Positions 1 to 12,682 are shown, counted from the first letter of the stretch. The stretch: 64,000 nucleotides of DNA from Cristatella mucedo (GCA_009760855.2 WPIO01000035.1:2412001-2476000), one strand, 5' to 3'. Translations and numbers: made by a program. The notes: generated by a model not told the origin, from the sequence alone.

Positions 1-192
1 CGGCCTGTTAGAGAGCAGTTAGTTATCAGCCGAATCGAGAGGCGACGGTTGTCTGCGGTTGCTACGAGGTCTGGCTCATTAGCAGCATACAAAATGCCTA
101 GCAACACAGTGCCGTCCGAAGGAATGCTGCTGCTACTGCTGCACCTTCCTCCTCTAGGCGAATGGGTGCACGGCCGGCATGGAAAATAGCAC

Positions 193-598
<406 letters not shown>

Positions 599-949
599 TT
601 TGCACGGCTGGAGGTGACGCGAGGACTAGGCGAGCCGAACAGACAGGCGGAGCTCGACTGGCGGCAAGTCGTCGTCGGCGGCTGCATCGGCCGACGGCAG
701 CGTGGCTGAGCACAGGAAGGGAAACCCGCATTCGCTCGAGTCCAGCTGCAAGCGAGAGAATCGCAACCCTCCGGCAACCCTCCCCTCTCTACGACAGGCT
801 GGGCAAATTTTTGAGCTCGTGCAATTGAAGAAATCAATGACGACTGCTCAGAGCTTCTAAGACCTCAGCCGAGTGGGCGTCACCACGGCGATGACAGTGA
901 GCCGCTACCGACGACCACCGAGCCCTGGCACTGGTGCTGATCTTAAATA
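599..949. other. unassigned intergenic sequence
   Basis: Moderately GC-rich sequence between the GA array and the first SINE. I see no repeat family, coding pattern or RNA gene. Confidence 0.6.
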
Positions 950-1085
950 TAATTAATTTGTATAGCGCCCCAAGAGAACTTAATCTCTATTCAGGCGCTT
1001 CACATATGCCTCCGGCTCGAGCCCACGACCTCAGCCAGACCTTAGTCGGCGGGCGAGCACCTTAACCACTGGACCAAACCAGCTC
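950..1085 (-). mobile_element. SINE-A (tRNA-derived SINE), antisense
   Basis: Read on the minus strand it begins GAGCTGGTTTGGTCCAGTGG (A-box-like TGGTCCAGTGG), carries the B-box-like GGCTCGAGCC, and ends in the GAAGCGCCTGAAT...AAGTTCTCTTGGGGCGCTAT tail followed by AATTAAT. It has the same architecture as the copies near 19.0, 27.8, 36.0, 40.0 and 63.5 kb. The B box lacks the canonical GGTTCGAATCC match, so this copy is probably transcriptionally dead. Confidence 0.85.
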
Positions 1086-1407
1086 ATTCGGAGACCACGG
1101 TCCTCGATGCCCTGCAGGGTGCACCTACGCAAGACCGCTGGAGCCAGCGCGAATTCATTGGGCAAGGAACCAGCGATCAAGCTTCTACGCCTGCATGACC
1201 ATGTCAGTTACCGGCTGCTAATGAGCACGCTTTGAACGTTTGCCAGCGTTGACTTTGCATCATCGAGGTCTCACCTAAAGGGGGTGTCTGTTCCGCTAGG
1301 CTTTCTCTGCACCCTCGAACTCATCTTTTCTATAGTTTGTTCCTGAGCACTTTGCCTGCTCATCCGTGCATGGACGACTCGGAGCACGGTAGGAAAGCAG
1401 GAGGTCG
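1086..1407. other. unassigned, containing one arm of a diverged repeat pair
   Basis: Positions about 1262-1385 resemble 51025-51155 by eye (shared pieces such as CTGTTCC, CTCGTCTTTT-like and TTGCCTG in the same order), which suggests an old dispersed repeat. No coding evidence. Confidence 0.4.
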
Positions 1408-1580
1408 TCGTGGCACTTGGCGAATGATGTAAGGGTGCTTGCGGCTCTTTACAATATCGAGGTCGTGGGTTCGAGCCCTGAAGCGGGCTATCCTTTATTG
1501 CCGACTGCAAGCGGTGGCGATAGCCGTTGTAGTGCTCCGTATGATGCTATTAAAAACGAGTCTGTCGAATCAGCTGACTT
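1408..1580 (+). mobile_element. SINE-B (tRNA-derived SINE), diverged
   Basis: The tRNA-like head is degenerate, but the B-box region GAGGTCGTGGGTTCGAGCCC is well preserved. The SINE-B body follows (TCCTTTATTGCCGACTGCAAGCGGTGGCGATAGCCG) and then a decayed tail. It matches the better copies at 31.2, 50.0 and 51.4 kb. Confidence 0.8.
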
Positions 1581-2120
1581 AACTACCAACGGCGCCCCTA
1601 GCGTCTTCGTTTGTGCTTCTGCACACACTTGTCAAAGCACGATGCCTTGCTTATCATTAACCCTTAGCTACTCGAGTCCACTGCCCATGGACTCGCTTTG
1701 CTGGGTATTCTGCAAGTCACTTTTGGAAATACTGGCCGCCATCTGGCCGTGTGACGGAAGTACCGAGTGACGGAAGGACGGACTTTCTCGCTTTAATTAG
1801 TAGGGATTGCTTGTCTTGTAGCGGGTTGTCAATGGCCTGTATAGAGATTGGGTACTCCATTGCTACCATAGAAAAGACTTACTGTTATTGTTTCTACATT
1901 GGCTTTAGCACAGGTACTAACGCAGTTCCTCGGGACGTCACTGGACTTCATGCCAACCAGGAAAGAAAATGAGCCAGTCGATTTTAGAACATCAGATGCT
2001 GTAGGTGCCAAAGTAGAGCAAAGCCAGCGAAAAACCTAAGGTGGTTGCACACCGTCAACCGGGTCTTCTCGGTGCTGTAACACAGCTCCCTCGAAGGATT
2101 TCTCATAGCTCATTTCATTC
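1581..2120. other. unassigned intergenic sequence
   Basis: No recognisable gene or repeat except a short local duplication of AAGGATTTCTCATA near 2094 and 2133. Confidence 0.5.
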
Positions 2121-2519
2121 TCATTTCTCATAAGGATTTCTCACATAAAGAGAAGGAAGCATAACGTCCTCATAGTCGGGAGAAAGAACCTGCGACCTTG
2201 TGCATCGCAAAGGCACAGGCTTTAGCAACGAGAAAATTTTGCAGCCGTACAAAGAAGGAAAGGCGTTACTGAGGGCGAAAGAGGCTGCATCTGCACAAGC
2301 TAAGAGCGCGATAACATTGGCAAGAAGAGGAAGAAGAAGAAGAAGAAAGAGGAACCCTGCGCCTACATCTACGACACCGGCCAGCAGCACTTTAGTTTTC
2401 ATCTTTTCAGGAAGGGGCGTTTCCCATAACGAGGCGCATGCAATCGGGCAGCTGATCAGCAGCAGCAGCAGGAGGATGCTGACGCACTTTCGACGGCCAC
2501 TCAACGCCCACAGCTGCAT
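2121..2519 (-). CDS. hypothetical ORF with signal-peptide-like N terminus (uncertain)
   Basis: A 132-codon minus-strand frame starts MQLWALSGRRKCVSILLLLL, followed by ISCPIACAS: a basic n-region, a leucine core and a plausible small-residue cleavage site after ACA. Only the first 45-50 codons look protein-like. Further along, the DNA turns into a pyrimidine-rich run (about 2320-2350) ending in TTGTGCAG, which resembles a 3' splice site, so an intron could begin near 2372 (GTAGAT, a weak donor). The Leu run is partly encoded by CTG repeats, which can create such cores by chance, and the plus strand is also open here. The right-hand part (2160-2240) looks like a degenerate tRNA-type head. Probably not a real gene as drawn; a first exon of a secreted protein is possible. 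Confidence 0.22.
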   Translation of the reverse strand: MQLWALSGRRKCVSILLLLLLISCPIACASLWETPLPEKMKTKVLLAGVVDVGAGFLFLLLLLPLLANVIALLACADAASFALSNAFPSLYGCKIFSLLKPVPLRCTRSQVLSPDYEDVMLPSLYVRNPYEK

Positions 2520-2756
2520 CAGTCAGCAATAAACGATGGCGAGAAAGTGTAAGAAGCATCGTCGATCAATGTTCCATTGAGAAAATGACGAGTCCGCTTC
2601 CCGTTTTCCTGCTGATTCAGTCGATTTAGTCAGCAAGTTTAAATCGCTTTCGCTCGAGCGACGGATGAGACACGACCAGCGATACGGCGGCGCCGACGAG
2701 TAGGACAAAGGACGGGCCGGCAGCACAGCACGCCGTAGAAGAGTGGCCTCCTCAGA

Positions 2757-2757
<1 letters not shown>

Positions 2758-2809
<52 letters not shown>
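2758..2809. repeat. (CT)n microsatellite
   Basis: About 25 uninterrupted CT units. Confidence 0.97.
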
Positions 2810-2812
<3 letters not shown>

Positions 2813-2907
2813 CAGGACACTTAGCCATTTGCTGGACTCCATCACAAAGCTACGAGGCCCAGAGAGTTGACGACCGCATGATGAAGCATCAGCAAGCATG
2901 TCCTAGG

Positions 2908-2910
<3 letters not shown>

Positions 2911-2962
<52 letters not shown>
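2911..2962. repeat. (CTG)n trinucleotide repeat
   Basis: Seventeen consecutive CTG units. Minus-strand translation gives poly-Ala and one plus frame gives poly-Leu, without flanking coding support. Confidence 0.97.
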
Positions 2963-3671
2963 GGCTACTTGATCCACTGGCCCGTGACGAAGTGGATGCT
3001 TCCTGTGTCTGGCTGCTGGCGCTCGGGCCTCCAACGGTTTTAGGCGATCACTCTCCCATCTAGTCGCGACGAAATACCTTCTCGGATTGGCAACTGGGTA
3101 AGAGCAGTAGGGTCGGTGCCCAAAGGGGCATGCGTGGACACTTGGTTGGATGAAGCCAAGCATCAAAGGAATATCGCAGGCACCAGCGAAAGGGCTGCAA
3201 GCAGCCAGCAGCGCGAGGCTGGAGTCTGGGGGGCAAAGCTGGATGCATTCCCTTACGGGAATACCTCGAAAACTGCAGACACTAGCAACGAGTTATTATC
3301 TGCGACTGATAGAAATACGTCTGCTAGAAACAGTGGTGCTGTCGAAGCTGCCGACACGTGGCCTAGCAGCCACCCAACAGATTGGGGTAGGTGGGAGATA
3401 GGAAGGCACCTAGCGGGTTGCACAAAACGAGAAAATGAATGAGCTCATAAATGGCACGATTTGCTTTTAAACAGCAAAGAAATCATGCCAGCAGCCGATT
3501 ATAGCTGAGTCGGCCACTCAAGACTAGCCTCTCTTATCTGCAATCAATCCTATGCCAAAAGCACACTGTGCCATGAGTAACACCTCTCTCACCGTGCAAA
3601 CTAGCAACTCCCTCCCCTAAAGACCTAACGGAACTTTCCAGCTGCCCATCGGCAATGGAGAGTACACCCAT
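2963..3671. other. unassigned intergenic sequence
   Basis: Mixed composition. Short overlapping frames on both strands (about 3116-3442) lack any recognisable domain. Nothing is supported. Confidence 0.5.
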
Positions 3672-3948
3672 ACAACGACATCTACTCTCCAACTGCCGAC
3701 TATGGCACATCTTTTTCAGCGGTCCTGAACTGCTACTTCTATGCTACTCACAACCTCAACTGCTCTCCTAACTCTGCTATGCTTCCCAGTTTCTCTTTGT
3801 TGCGTGAGACGAAGTCTGTTGGCTACCGAATTCGTACCGAAAGCCGCTTAGGCTGTGAGTGCGCTATACAAAACTCTCCTGCATAACACCCACATGGTCT
3901 TTATGACTTTGTGGAGTTACTGACGGAGATACATTACATTACATTACC
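3672..3948 (+). mobile_element. LINE-D 3'-end fragment
   Basis: Shares a continuous similarity with 60325-60580 (CTGCCGACTATGGC...TTTTCAGCGGTCCTGA and onward through TGTTGCGTGAGACGAA and AGCCGCTTAGGCTGTGAGTG). It ends in GGAGATACATTACATTACATTA, i.e. an (ATTAC)n tail typical of a non-LTR element 3' terminus. Only the 3' untranslated part is present (5' truncated). Confidence 0.85.
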
Positions 3949-4870
3949 CCCAGTGCAGCGTTAACGCACCTGCACTTCTACATCCCACGGCTGACGGCTG
4001 GAGAGCTAATATCAGGTTCTGACTACCGTAACAAAACTTGGCATTCGTGAATCGAATGTGGTGGGTGAGGGTATCAACCTTGCCAACTTGACCAGCCTTT
4101 GTCACAGCACTGACCTACTGGCCTCACCGGATGGCTACTATCGGCAGCAAGGAAGGATTCAGTATGCAATGCCGTCATACAAATTTCTGTCCAACCCAGT
4201 CGATTCCAGCAGCTAGCTCGGTCGAGACTCTCTTCAGCTTTAATTACACCCGACATTGGCTCCAAGAAAACTACATTTACTTAATGAATTTAGAGGACAC
4301 TAGACCAGAGTGGCCTCTCCTTGCTTACACCTATGCATCACATATTACCATTCATCACACATCTGAGCTTGCTTGAAGCCCGAGATTGGAGCACCCACTC
4401 CCCAGGCATCCTAGCAGTTATTAAGATTTTCGAAAATAAACCCAGATCTCAAGATTTGCAGTTGCATCGCACGAAAGGAACTAAAGGAGTTGAGGCCAGC
4501 AATCGGCTCGACTGTTGTCATACCGCTTGCATGAAACACCTTGAGATACTTTATAGAAACGATTAATTAAAGCTCTGCCGGCGAACTGCAAGATCGAAAG
4601 AATAAGAAATTGCATGCAGCATCGAACCAGACCCTCAAAATGGGATCAGCCAGCATCATTCTTCTAGCCTTTGTGCCTCTAACCATCCCCAAATACTTTT
4701 TAGAGACCATGCCTTTAGCTCGTGTGCTGCCATAGCATGGAAGTCACTGCCGGCTTGACTTCGAGATGTTATCACTACCCGATTGAATGCCTCCTTTTTC
4801 AGTATATGGGAAAAATGCAAAAAGATACTTCGTTCTGTTGGAGCGAAACTCAAACGTCTTATCACTAATG
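3949..4870. other. unassigned intergenic sequence
   Basis: AT-balanced sequence with only short unconvincing frames. No repeat family match within the window. Confidence 0.5.
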
Positions 4871-4882
4871 CCCCCCCCCCCC
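4871..4882. repeat. C12 homopolymer
   Basis: Twelve consecutive cytosines at the transition into the CpG-rich domain. Confidence 0.95.
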
Positions 4883-6048
4883 AACAGACACGTAGCGCCG
4901 ACCATAGCCGACAGAGAGGCCGCTCGGCTCGGATTGTCTCCACATATACCCTCCGAGTCGGCGGTCGTTGTAAGTCCGGTCGGTCAACAGCATTAGATAC
5001 TGCGCTACCCCCGAGTCTGCCTATCGCCGATTGCTTCAATAATCCGGTCTTCAGTTCAAATCAGCGGCTACGCTCGTGGGTCAAAATCGACGGGCCTTGC
5101 ACTCGGCGTGCATGCCCAATGCATTTGCATAGAAAACTCTAGCTTGAAATGAGACAACCTTGCCCTCTCGCTGCAAGAGCAACTCAAATGAGAGCGGCGG
5201 TTTCGACCGCATCATTGAGCTAGCTAGCACTTTTGGCGGATGCCGGACGTTCGGCGTAAGCAAGCGCTACTACAGGCAGAGCAAGCACAGCGGCGAACTT
5301 CCCATTTCGAATGAAGAGTTGAATTCCGAACTCGAGAAAGTCGGAAAAGCCATTCCGTCTCGCACGAGCACACTGGCTCGGACTTTTAGCGTACGGGCAT
5401 CGCGGCGCGAGTCTCACACGCGGGGCGGCCATTTCTCGCGGTCGCGGCGCCGCTTCGTGAACGTCGGCGGCGAAACTGGGAGGGGGTGGTGGGGGGGCAC
5501 GGGCTCGGCCTGCAGCCAGCGGAAGAGGCGCCGGCCGCGCACAGTAGAGGCATTCGCATTCGGCACTCATTCGCCCGGCTGGCGAACGTCACGACCCACG
5601 TACTGCTAGATAATCAAAGTAGACGACGATGAAAGAACGCGGCTCTGCTCTTATTAAGGCATCGTCGACGTCTTCGCAGGGCAGATTTCCGGCTTTATTT
5701 GGACAGTTTACGGCAGCAGCGTCAGCCAGAGCCGCGCCCGCTACTGCCAAAGCGTGTCTACACGAGGTGCCGAGTGAGACTCGAGCCAGGCCTGCGGCAG
5801 TCAGTCTTCCGCCGGCACTTTACACAGGGCCGCGTACATACCGTTCAGGAGCGCGCCGCGGCGGTTCTTTTGGGTTTGTCCTTGACACGAGTTGGCATAG
5901 CAGGTCTCGACCTAGCTCAGCAACCCACCAGAGAGCGCCCTGTCCAGCACGCGGCTCTCTCTAGCGGACGTTTCGAATGGGCCGGCAGAGCGTGGGTGGC
6001 GAATGCTGGCAATGTTGGCGACGAGACGGCCGCTTGCAGAATAGGGCT

Positions 6049-6291
<243 letters not shown>

Positions 6292-7064
6292 GTTTCGTAT
6301 TCCATCTGGAAATGTAACTTTCTCCCCCAGTCCCCGACCAGGAAAAACCCCTACCACTTTTCACTTTCCTACCAGCCTTGCTCCGGCCACTTCCATCCAC
6401 GCCGCCCGTAGTGGTCGGAAACCGTTCAGGTGGCGTTTTTTACGGAAGCGTCGCGCTAGCGCAGCCGAGCGCGTCATTCCAGAGTTCGCCAGACTGACGC
6501 CGGCCACTCCTCAGGTCCGCCGTCCCTCCCCACCCCGTCTTCCCCACCCGCCACCCCTACCCTGGTAACTACGGGCTGCTCAGCTTGCCAACGGCGCAGT
6601 CTGATGCGGGCGTGAGAAGGCTCTCGGCGACTACTTTCCCGGCTGAAACCGGCTCCGCGTCGCCTGCCAGTCCGGCGTAGAACGGGCGAGTGACTGTCGC
6701 GAGAGCCGCTCTCGCCGGCTGCGGACGAGGAGCGGCGGCGCCCAGGTTCCGCCCGCTATTTTCCCGTACGCCGCTTCGGGTCTCGCCGCTCCGTACTCGC
6801 GAGCGCCCGCCGGCGGCCGCCGAGGCAGGCGCTGGCTCGGGAGGTGTCTCCTCCGCCCAGGCAGCCGCTGCCGCTGCGGTTGCCATACACACAAACACGC
6901 ACGCCGACTTCCCTTCGCCTCTGCTTCAACTTGCACGTGGCGCGACGCTGTCAGCCGCGTTGCGTGGCGCCCCTCCGACGTCAGAGCGATGACGCACGTC
7001 CGCCCGCGTCAAGCGGCACCGGCGAGCCGGGCGCGCAGGACGGGCGCCGGCGAACGCGGGAACT

Positions 7065-7075
7065 GGGGGGGGGGG
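7065..7075. repeat. G11 homopolymer
   Basis: Run of eleven guanines in the CpG-rich domain. Confidence 0.95.
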
Positions 7076-7360
7076 AGGTGGAGAGGGGGCAGCGATCGCT
7101 CGCTGCGGCTGGCGGGAGCGAAACCGATAGCGCCCGCTACCCGGTCCCCGGTCGCCGTCGTCTGCTAGCGCAAGCTGACATTTACGGCTGGCGGACGCCG
7201 CAGCGGACGGCCTCGGGCCGCAGCGGACGGCAGTCGATGTGGCGGCAGCCGCTGGTCGCACAGCGATGCCTCCTACGTCTAACCCACTGCGTCTTTCCCA
7301 CGCGACGCGCAACGAGGGGAAAGCTGGGCCGTTAGACCGCCACCGAGGGCCCCCTGAGTG

Positions 7361-7380
7361 CCCCCCCCCCCCCCCCCCCC
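7361..7380. repeat. C20 homopolymer
   Basis: Twenty consecutive cytosines. On the minus strand this is a long G run with quadruplex-forming potential. Confidence 0.95.
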
Positions 7381-10300
7381 GCCGACGCATCGGGCAAAAG
7401 GGTACGACGACGCCGAGCCAACCGCACGCCGGTGCGGCGATCAAAGCGCACACTGCTTTCATCACGCTGGCGATGCACAAGAGAAAGGCTCTTTTAATTT
7501 TGCCAGCTTCGGGTGTTGAACCGGCGTTAGCCCCTACCCTCCCCCACCCGCCCACGCGCAAGCTGAGGTAAGCGTCTTATAGCAACTGTCCGCGCCAAAC
7601 CACGCGCTCAGACCGAGCTGGGACTCCGGTGGCAAGAGGCCGAGGACAAGAAACGAGAGTGTGCAGCTAACCGACAAGACGGCTTTACACAGAGCCAAGC
7701 TCTCCGAAGCGACTGCGAAGTGCTCGATGGAAAGAATGCGTCGCACGGTCGTCGGGAGCGTTACGGGGCCGTCTCCACAAAATCACACCTCTCACCCCCT
7801 CCCACGACGCCCCCGAGATTTCGCGGCTACCGAGCTAAGCGGTGAACAGAGCGACGCCGCACGCATCCCCGCGCCCGGCATAGCGTCAGCTGCCTACGCT
7901 TGCACGCGACTCCGAAGCGCGAGGCGCATGCGCTCGACGCCGGAAGTCCGAGCGACAGGAAGTCCGAGCGCGACGCAAAGTTTGAACGACGGCAAATGTA
8001 GCATTGCGCACTAGCCGCCCACCGGCTGGCGCCATTGTGCGGCATCTCGCCGCCACCTCTCTGCCTCCAGTCCTAGTTAGCCGAGCTCGCGCAATAGAGC
8101 GGATAATGGCGGCGCGGATGTGACGGACGGGCCGCGCGTCTACTGCAGGCAAGGGGAGGAGGACCTCGGACCTCGGCGCCTCACAGCATCGACGCCGCGC
8201 TGCAGCGGAGGCAGTGCAAGCCAGCTGCGCCGCCGCAGGGCAGCAGGGGGCTTCTAGTTACCGAGGCGCTCCGTCGATCGCGAGCGTCTTCCGTCGAGCG
8301 CCGCAACGCCGCGGCTCGAAAGAATAATGTCAGCGCTAAGCGGCCTGCAGCCGGTAAAGCGCTCTGCCGTGAGGTCACGTGTCGACCTCGCGGAATTTAC
8401 CCACCATTCGCCCACCGCAGAAGGGAACGATGTTGTTCAAGGAGACGAGAGGAGTGGGAGGCGGGCGTTTCGCGCCGCGCTAGCAACGGTGCGCCGCTTC
8501 GTCTCTTGTAGCGAGCAGAGAGCCAAGGTGGCCAGCGCACCGGAAGGAGCTCGCCGCGCTCGGTGACGAGCGTGGTCGGCGGCGAGCGGCAGAAAAAGCG
8601 ACCGCCGCCGCACGCACGCCATCGCCCTGAGGAGTCGCGCGTGGGCATTGGAGGCAGCCGGCATTTCGAAGGAATCGCTTGCCAGCGGCGATCCGCCTCT
8701 GACGTTGCGTCCAGCACCACGCGCGCGAGCGGGCGCCTAAGCTGGGGCCGACGAGTACCGCCCCGACCTTCCTACTCTCGCGGCGTCGCGTCCGGTCACC
8801 GCGGAACGCGACGGAAGGGCGCGAAAAATAAAGGGATCCCTTAGCGATCGGCCAGATTTGTCGCTATAGCATGCGCGCGCGCCCGGCGGCTGGGGCGTGG
8901 ACTCAGATGCGCACTCACGATAATTCCGCACTGCCGGGAACTGCGCCCGCCGGCTGCTCGTCGACGAGCGTCGACCGGACGCGATCGAGTGTGCGAACCG
9001 CGCGACGCGCCGCCATCACGCGGCACCCGCACCCGTCGCGCGCCGGCTGCCCGTTGGCCGGACGCGATCGCGCGATCATCGCCGCCCATCGCACAGCACC
9101 CACCAGGCAGACGCCAGTAGCTGGAGAGGGTGAACGCGCGCGCGCTGGCCACCGCCGCACTTCGGGTCGCTGCGACCGTCGATCCCGCCTCCAGCGCGCG
9201 AGCGCTCATCTCGAGCGACGCTGCGGTTTGGCCCGAGCAGGCCGAGCGAAGCGAGGCGGCAAGAGCGCGGAAGGAGCTCGCGGCGGGCAGCGCAAGACAG
9301 GCGACCCGAGGCGTCGTCCGCTATTCGAGACGCCGGCAAGCGACTGGCGCTCGGCTCGCGGCACGGCCGACCTCAAGCGGGAGCGAGCTCTCGAGGTTGA
9401 GCGGCCGAACGCGTCGGGCGACTACGGAGCCAGCCCAGACCCTCGCGCGCCCTCTCCCCGGCTCTCGCTGCGATCCTGCCGACCGCCGCAGGTTCGAACC
9501 GCGCGCTGGCTGCGACGGCGGCCGCACGACGTCCATCTTCCGGAAGTGTGCGTGGGAAGCGGCGCCGAGGCCGGCGGCTCGAGCTCCGGCCGAATCGCGG
9601 ACGACGCGCCGCCGGCGAGAGCGCTCGCGAAAGCTCGAGAGTCGACGCTTCGCTCTTGCAGCGCGCGGCCGCCGCCGCATCTTCTACTCTCGTCAGCTCG
9701 GGCGGGAGCGCTGCGGCGGCCCATGCCTGAACCACAGCAGCACACAGCACCTGCCCGGCCGCCCCGCCAGCTGCCGCCGCCCACCGCCGGCAGCGGCCGC
9801 CGGCAGCGGCCGCCGGCCGGGCATTAGGCGCCACTCTGCGTCGCGACAACTTACGTCGATGCGGGACGTTCCGTTCCAGCCGCTTTCACCCGATGGACGC
9901 TCGGCGATTTCGCCGCCGGATATCGCGACTGCTGCCTCTTAGCCCGCGCGCTCGCCCGTACGAACTCGGTCGTACGAACCGGCGGTGGGCGGTCGGCTGG
10001 CTCGCGGCGACACGCCGACGCGCCAATTCCATTGGCCGGCGCGCACGCGCGGCCCTTGCGGCGGCGGCTACTGCGGCGGCGGCAGCAGCAGCGGGGCCTG
10101 CGCGTATCGATTGAGCCCGCCGCGAGACCCGCACTGTTGCCGACGACAATTAGGATGAGATCAAAACACTGACAATTATTTTTGGCACACCTGTCATTGT
10201 TACGGGATCAGCGAGACGAGTTGTTTCTCAGACAAAGACGCCGGCCGCCGCGCGCTGTCGGCCGAGCGCTCGGGCGGAGGAGCCGTGCTGGCGGAGGCCT

Positions 10301-11994
10301 CCCGCCGGAGTTCCCTCGACACCGGGCGCTGCGCCGGCGGCCACGGCCGCTCGAGGTCGAGGCCGAAGGCTGTGCTCGAGCCTCGCATCCGGCGCCGCAT
10401 GTGCAGACGCCTCCGCTCCGCAAAAGATGTCCTCCGCTGGCGCCGACGGTTGCCCGGTCTCTCCGTGGGGGGGGTGGCGGGCGGGCGGGCGGGGTTCGGC
10501 GAATCCGAGCCGCCGCGCGCCAGGTCTTGCTCTAGCGTAGACTCTGGTGCGCCATCAAGGCCCGCCACGTGGTGGAAGCACTTGCTCGGCGGGTGCGGCT
10601 AATGGCGCACGCAAATGTTTCGCTGAGCTACTTGCAGAACAGGAGTCGCCGTTGCACAGACAGCTGGAGCAATATTTCAGCTTCTCAGACGCCCGCCAGC
10701 TGACTCGCCAGCGCCGCCGAACGGCTGGCGCGTGCGGTCGCTCGCTCGGCCTAGTGAGGGAAGCCGAGCGCCGGCGACGGGGTTAGCGGCGTCGCGCGCC
10801 GCCGCCTTGGCTTACGCTTGCGGCCGCGACGACGACTAGCCCGCCACGACGCGCATTTTCGGCGTGCATCCTCACAGCCTGGCGCGCGCGGCTCGTCGCC
10901 GCGGCCGCTCGCGCCAGGCGACCGGCCGCAAAGCCAACGCGCCGAGTGCCGGCCGCGGGTGTGAATAGGCTTCCCGCCCGCGGACGCGAGCCGATAGTGA
11001 TAAACGCGGCGGCCAGCGGTAAACAAACGCGACAGCCAGGAAAATATGCGCGCGACACGACCGCAAATAATAGCCGAGGTGCGTCTTAGTTCGGCCGCTC
11101 ATCAAAGGCGCGTGCCCTGCGGGTCTTCCGAGTTTCCGGCTGAGCTCCCGCAAATTCGCCGTCGCGCCCTTCCCCCGCCCCCTCCGACCGAGGAGGGCGT
11201 GCCGGCGCGGCTGGCGTGCCGAGCCCCGCGTCGGCTAGAGGCGAAGCCGAGCGGCGCCGGCGTGGCGCTGTTTCGCCGGCTTCGTCGCCTCCCGCAAGCG
11301 GCTGCGGGGCGACGGCGCACGAGCGCGGATCTGTCGCGAGCACTCGCTGGGGCGCGAAGCGTTGCCGCGAGCCGGCCGAGCCGACCTGCGGGCCGGCTCG
11401 GGCCGCCAACGTGCAGGCAGCGTCCGAGGTTCCGATTCGCGCCTTCGCCGGGAGTCCTGCGGGGCAGTGAGACGCGCGCCTATCGTCGGCTCTCGCTAGG
11501 TCGTCCGCACGACGGCGAGAGCGCCACCCTAAATGACGCGCGCGCGCGCGGTTGGCTCTTGGAAGCGAGCGGGAGGCGGCGCGCTGCGACGGCAGCGAGG
11601 CGACGGCGGCCGGAACGCCTCTTCGCACCGCAAAAACCGCGCGGCGGGCAGGGGCGGGGCAATGCGCGCGATCTTGACGCCCCGACGCGATCGCGCTCGC
11701 CGCTCGGAGACGCGAGGATCGCGAATGCCAGCGGCTCGTACCGAGAGGAACTTGTTGCTGCAGCACGGACCAGCTTTCCGGTCGTCCCGCGATGACGGAT
11801 TAGCTGCCGCGCTCACTAGTCGGCAACCGACGGCGGCGGGTGCTTCCGCATCTGCGCGCGCTGGACGCTCTCCCGCGAGCCTTGCGCAGCAGCGCTCGAT
11901 TCTTTCAGCGTACTAACTTCTTTTGCGATTGCATTTCGGCCCGCCCGTCGCCGCTACTTGTATGCGCACGCTAATTACTTGGTCAAGGTCTTCC

Positions 11995-12090
11995 CAGTGC
12001 AGCTATGCGTCTCTCGTCTTCTCCGTTGCGCGAAGCGACCGCGGTTGGGGACCGATTGCGTACCGAGAGGCGTCACTAAATTCTCTGTGC
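11995..12090 (+). mobile_element. possible relic of LINE-D 3' end
   Basis: TCTCCGTTGCGCGAAGCGAC...GACCGATTGCGTACCGAGAGGCG parallels the LINE-D segment TCTTTGTTGCGTGAGACGAA...TACCGAATTCGTACCGAAAGCCGC (near 3797-3845), with many substitutions and no tail. It is short, so the call is tentative. Confidence 0.4.
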
Positions 12091-12176
12091 AGCGTATGCT
12101 AAATCCTCCTGGCTCTCCAGACCGAAATACATGTATACGCACTGTACACATTACGTATACAATGTATAAACCTTGT

Positions 12177-12292
12177 ACACACACACACACACACACATAC
12201 ATACACACATATATGTATATATATATATACACATATATGTATATGCATATATATATATATAAGTATATATATATATATATATATATATATAA

Positions 12293-12331
<39 letters not shown>
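12177..12331. repeat. (CA)n then compound (TA)n microsatellite
   Basis: About ten CA units, then TA/TG/CA-rich alternating sequence and two long TA runs. The Tyr/Ile frames across it are artefacts. Confidence 0.97.
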
Positions 12332-12332
<1 letters not shown>

Positions 12333-12403
12333 TTCCAATTAAGAGCCAGCGGCGGCGGCTGCCGCGGCGGCGGTGGCTACATTCCTCAATCCTGCACGCT
12401 TAC

Positions 12404-12574
12404 GACGGTAGCAACGCCGCGGACGGTCAAGTCCATCCCTGCCTCCTCGTAGACGGAGCGAATGATGGGCTCAGGGAAAAGAGGCTTAATGAGCTGCCGC
12501 CGCCGCCAGAACAATGGACGCATGCCCGGACGGCGGACGGCGTTGCCGCGGTAACCCAAAAGCCACCCGTCCGC
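12404..12574 (-). CDS. candidate internal coding exon, 57 codons, function unknown
   Basis: On the minus strand, a pyrimidine-rich stretch ending in CTATGCAG precedes an open segment of exactly 171 bp followed by GTAAGC, a good 5' splice donor. The frame is phase 0 at both ends. The peptide begins [11 protein letters not shown], contains [19 protein letters not shown] and ends in [10 protein letters not shown]. Unlike the other GC-rich frames nearby it has mixed, globular-looking residues (Trp, Tyr, Ile, Phe) and no simple-sequence bias. I do not recognise the family and see no partner exon. It lies at the right border of the CpG-rich domain, where a host gene could begin or end. Chance is possible at this length. 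Confidence 0.3.
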
Positions 12575-12682
12575 CTGCATAGCGCAGAGGTAAAGGGGTC
12601 AGACGGAGGCGATGCGTGCGTGGGAGCAAGCAGGTCGCAACCAAGGCCAGCTGCCGCATTTATTCCTCGAAGGAAGCACACC

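Noticed and set aside
2903-3166. Poly-Ala frame
   Set aside because: Encoded by the CTG repeat read on the other strand.
8871-9827. 318-codon frame and overlapping 270-codon frame on plus strand, with minus frames
   Set aside because: Several frames on both strands are open over the same DNA; residues are Arg, Ala, Ser and Pro only in excess, as expected for CpG-rich non-coding DNA.
11046-11795. 249-codon plus frame opposite a 226-codon minus frame
   Set aside because: Same GC-rich shadow effect; no domain, no splice structure.
12099-12452. Tyr/Ile-rich frames
   Set aside because: Translation of the TA and CA microsatellite.
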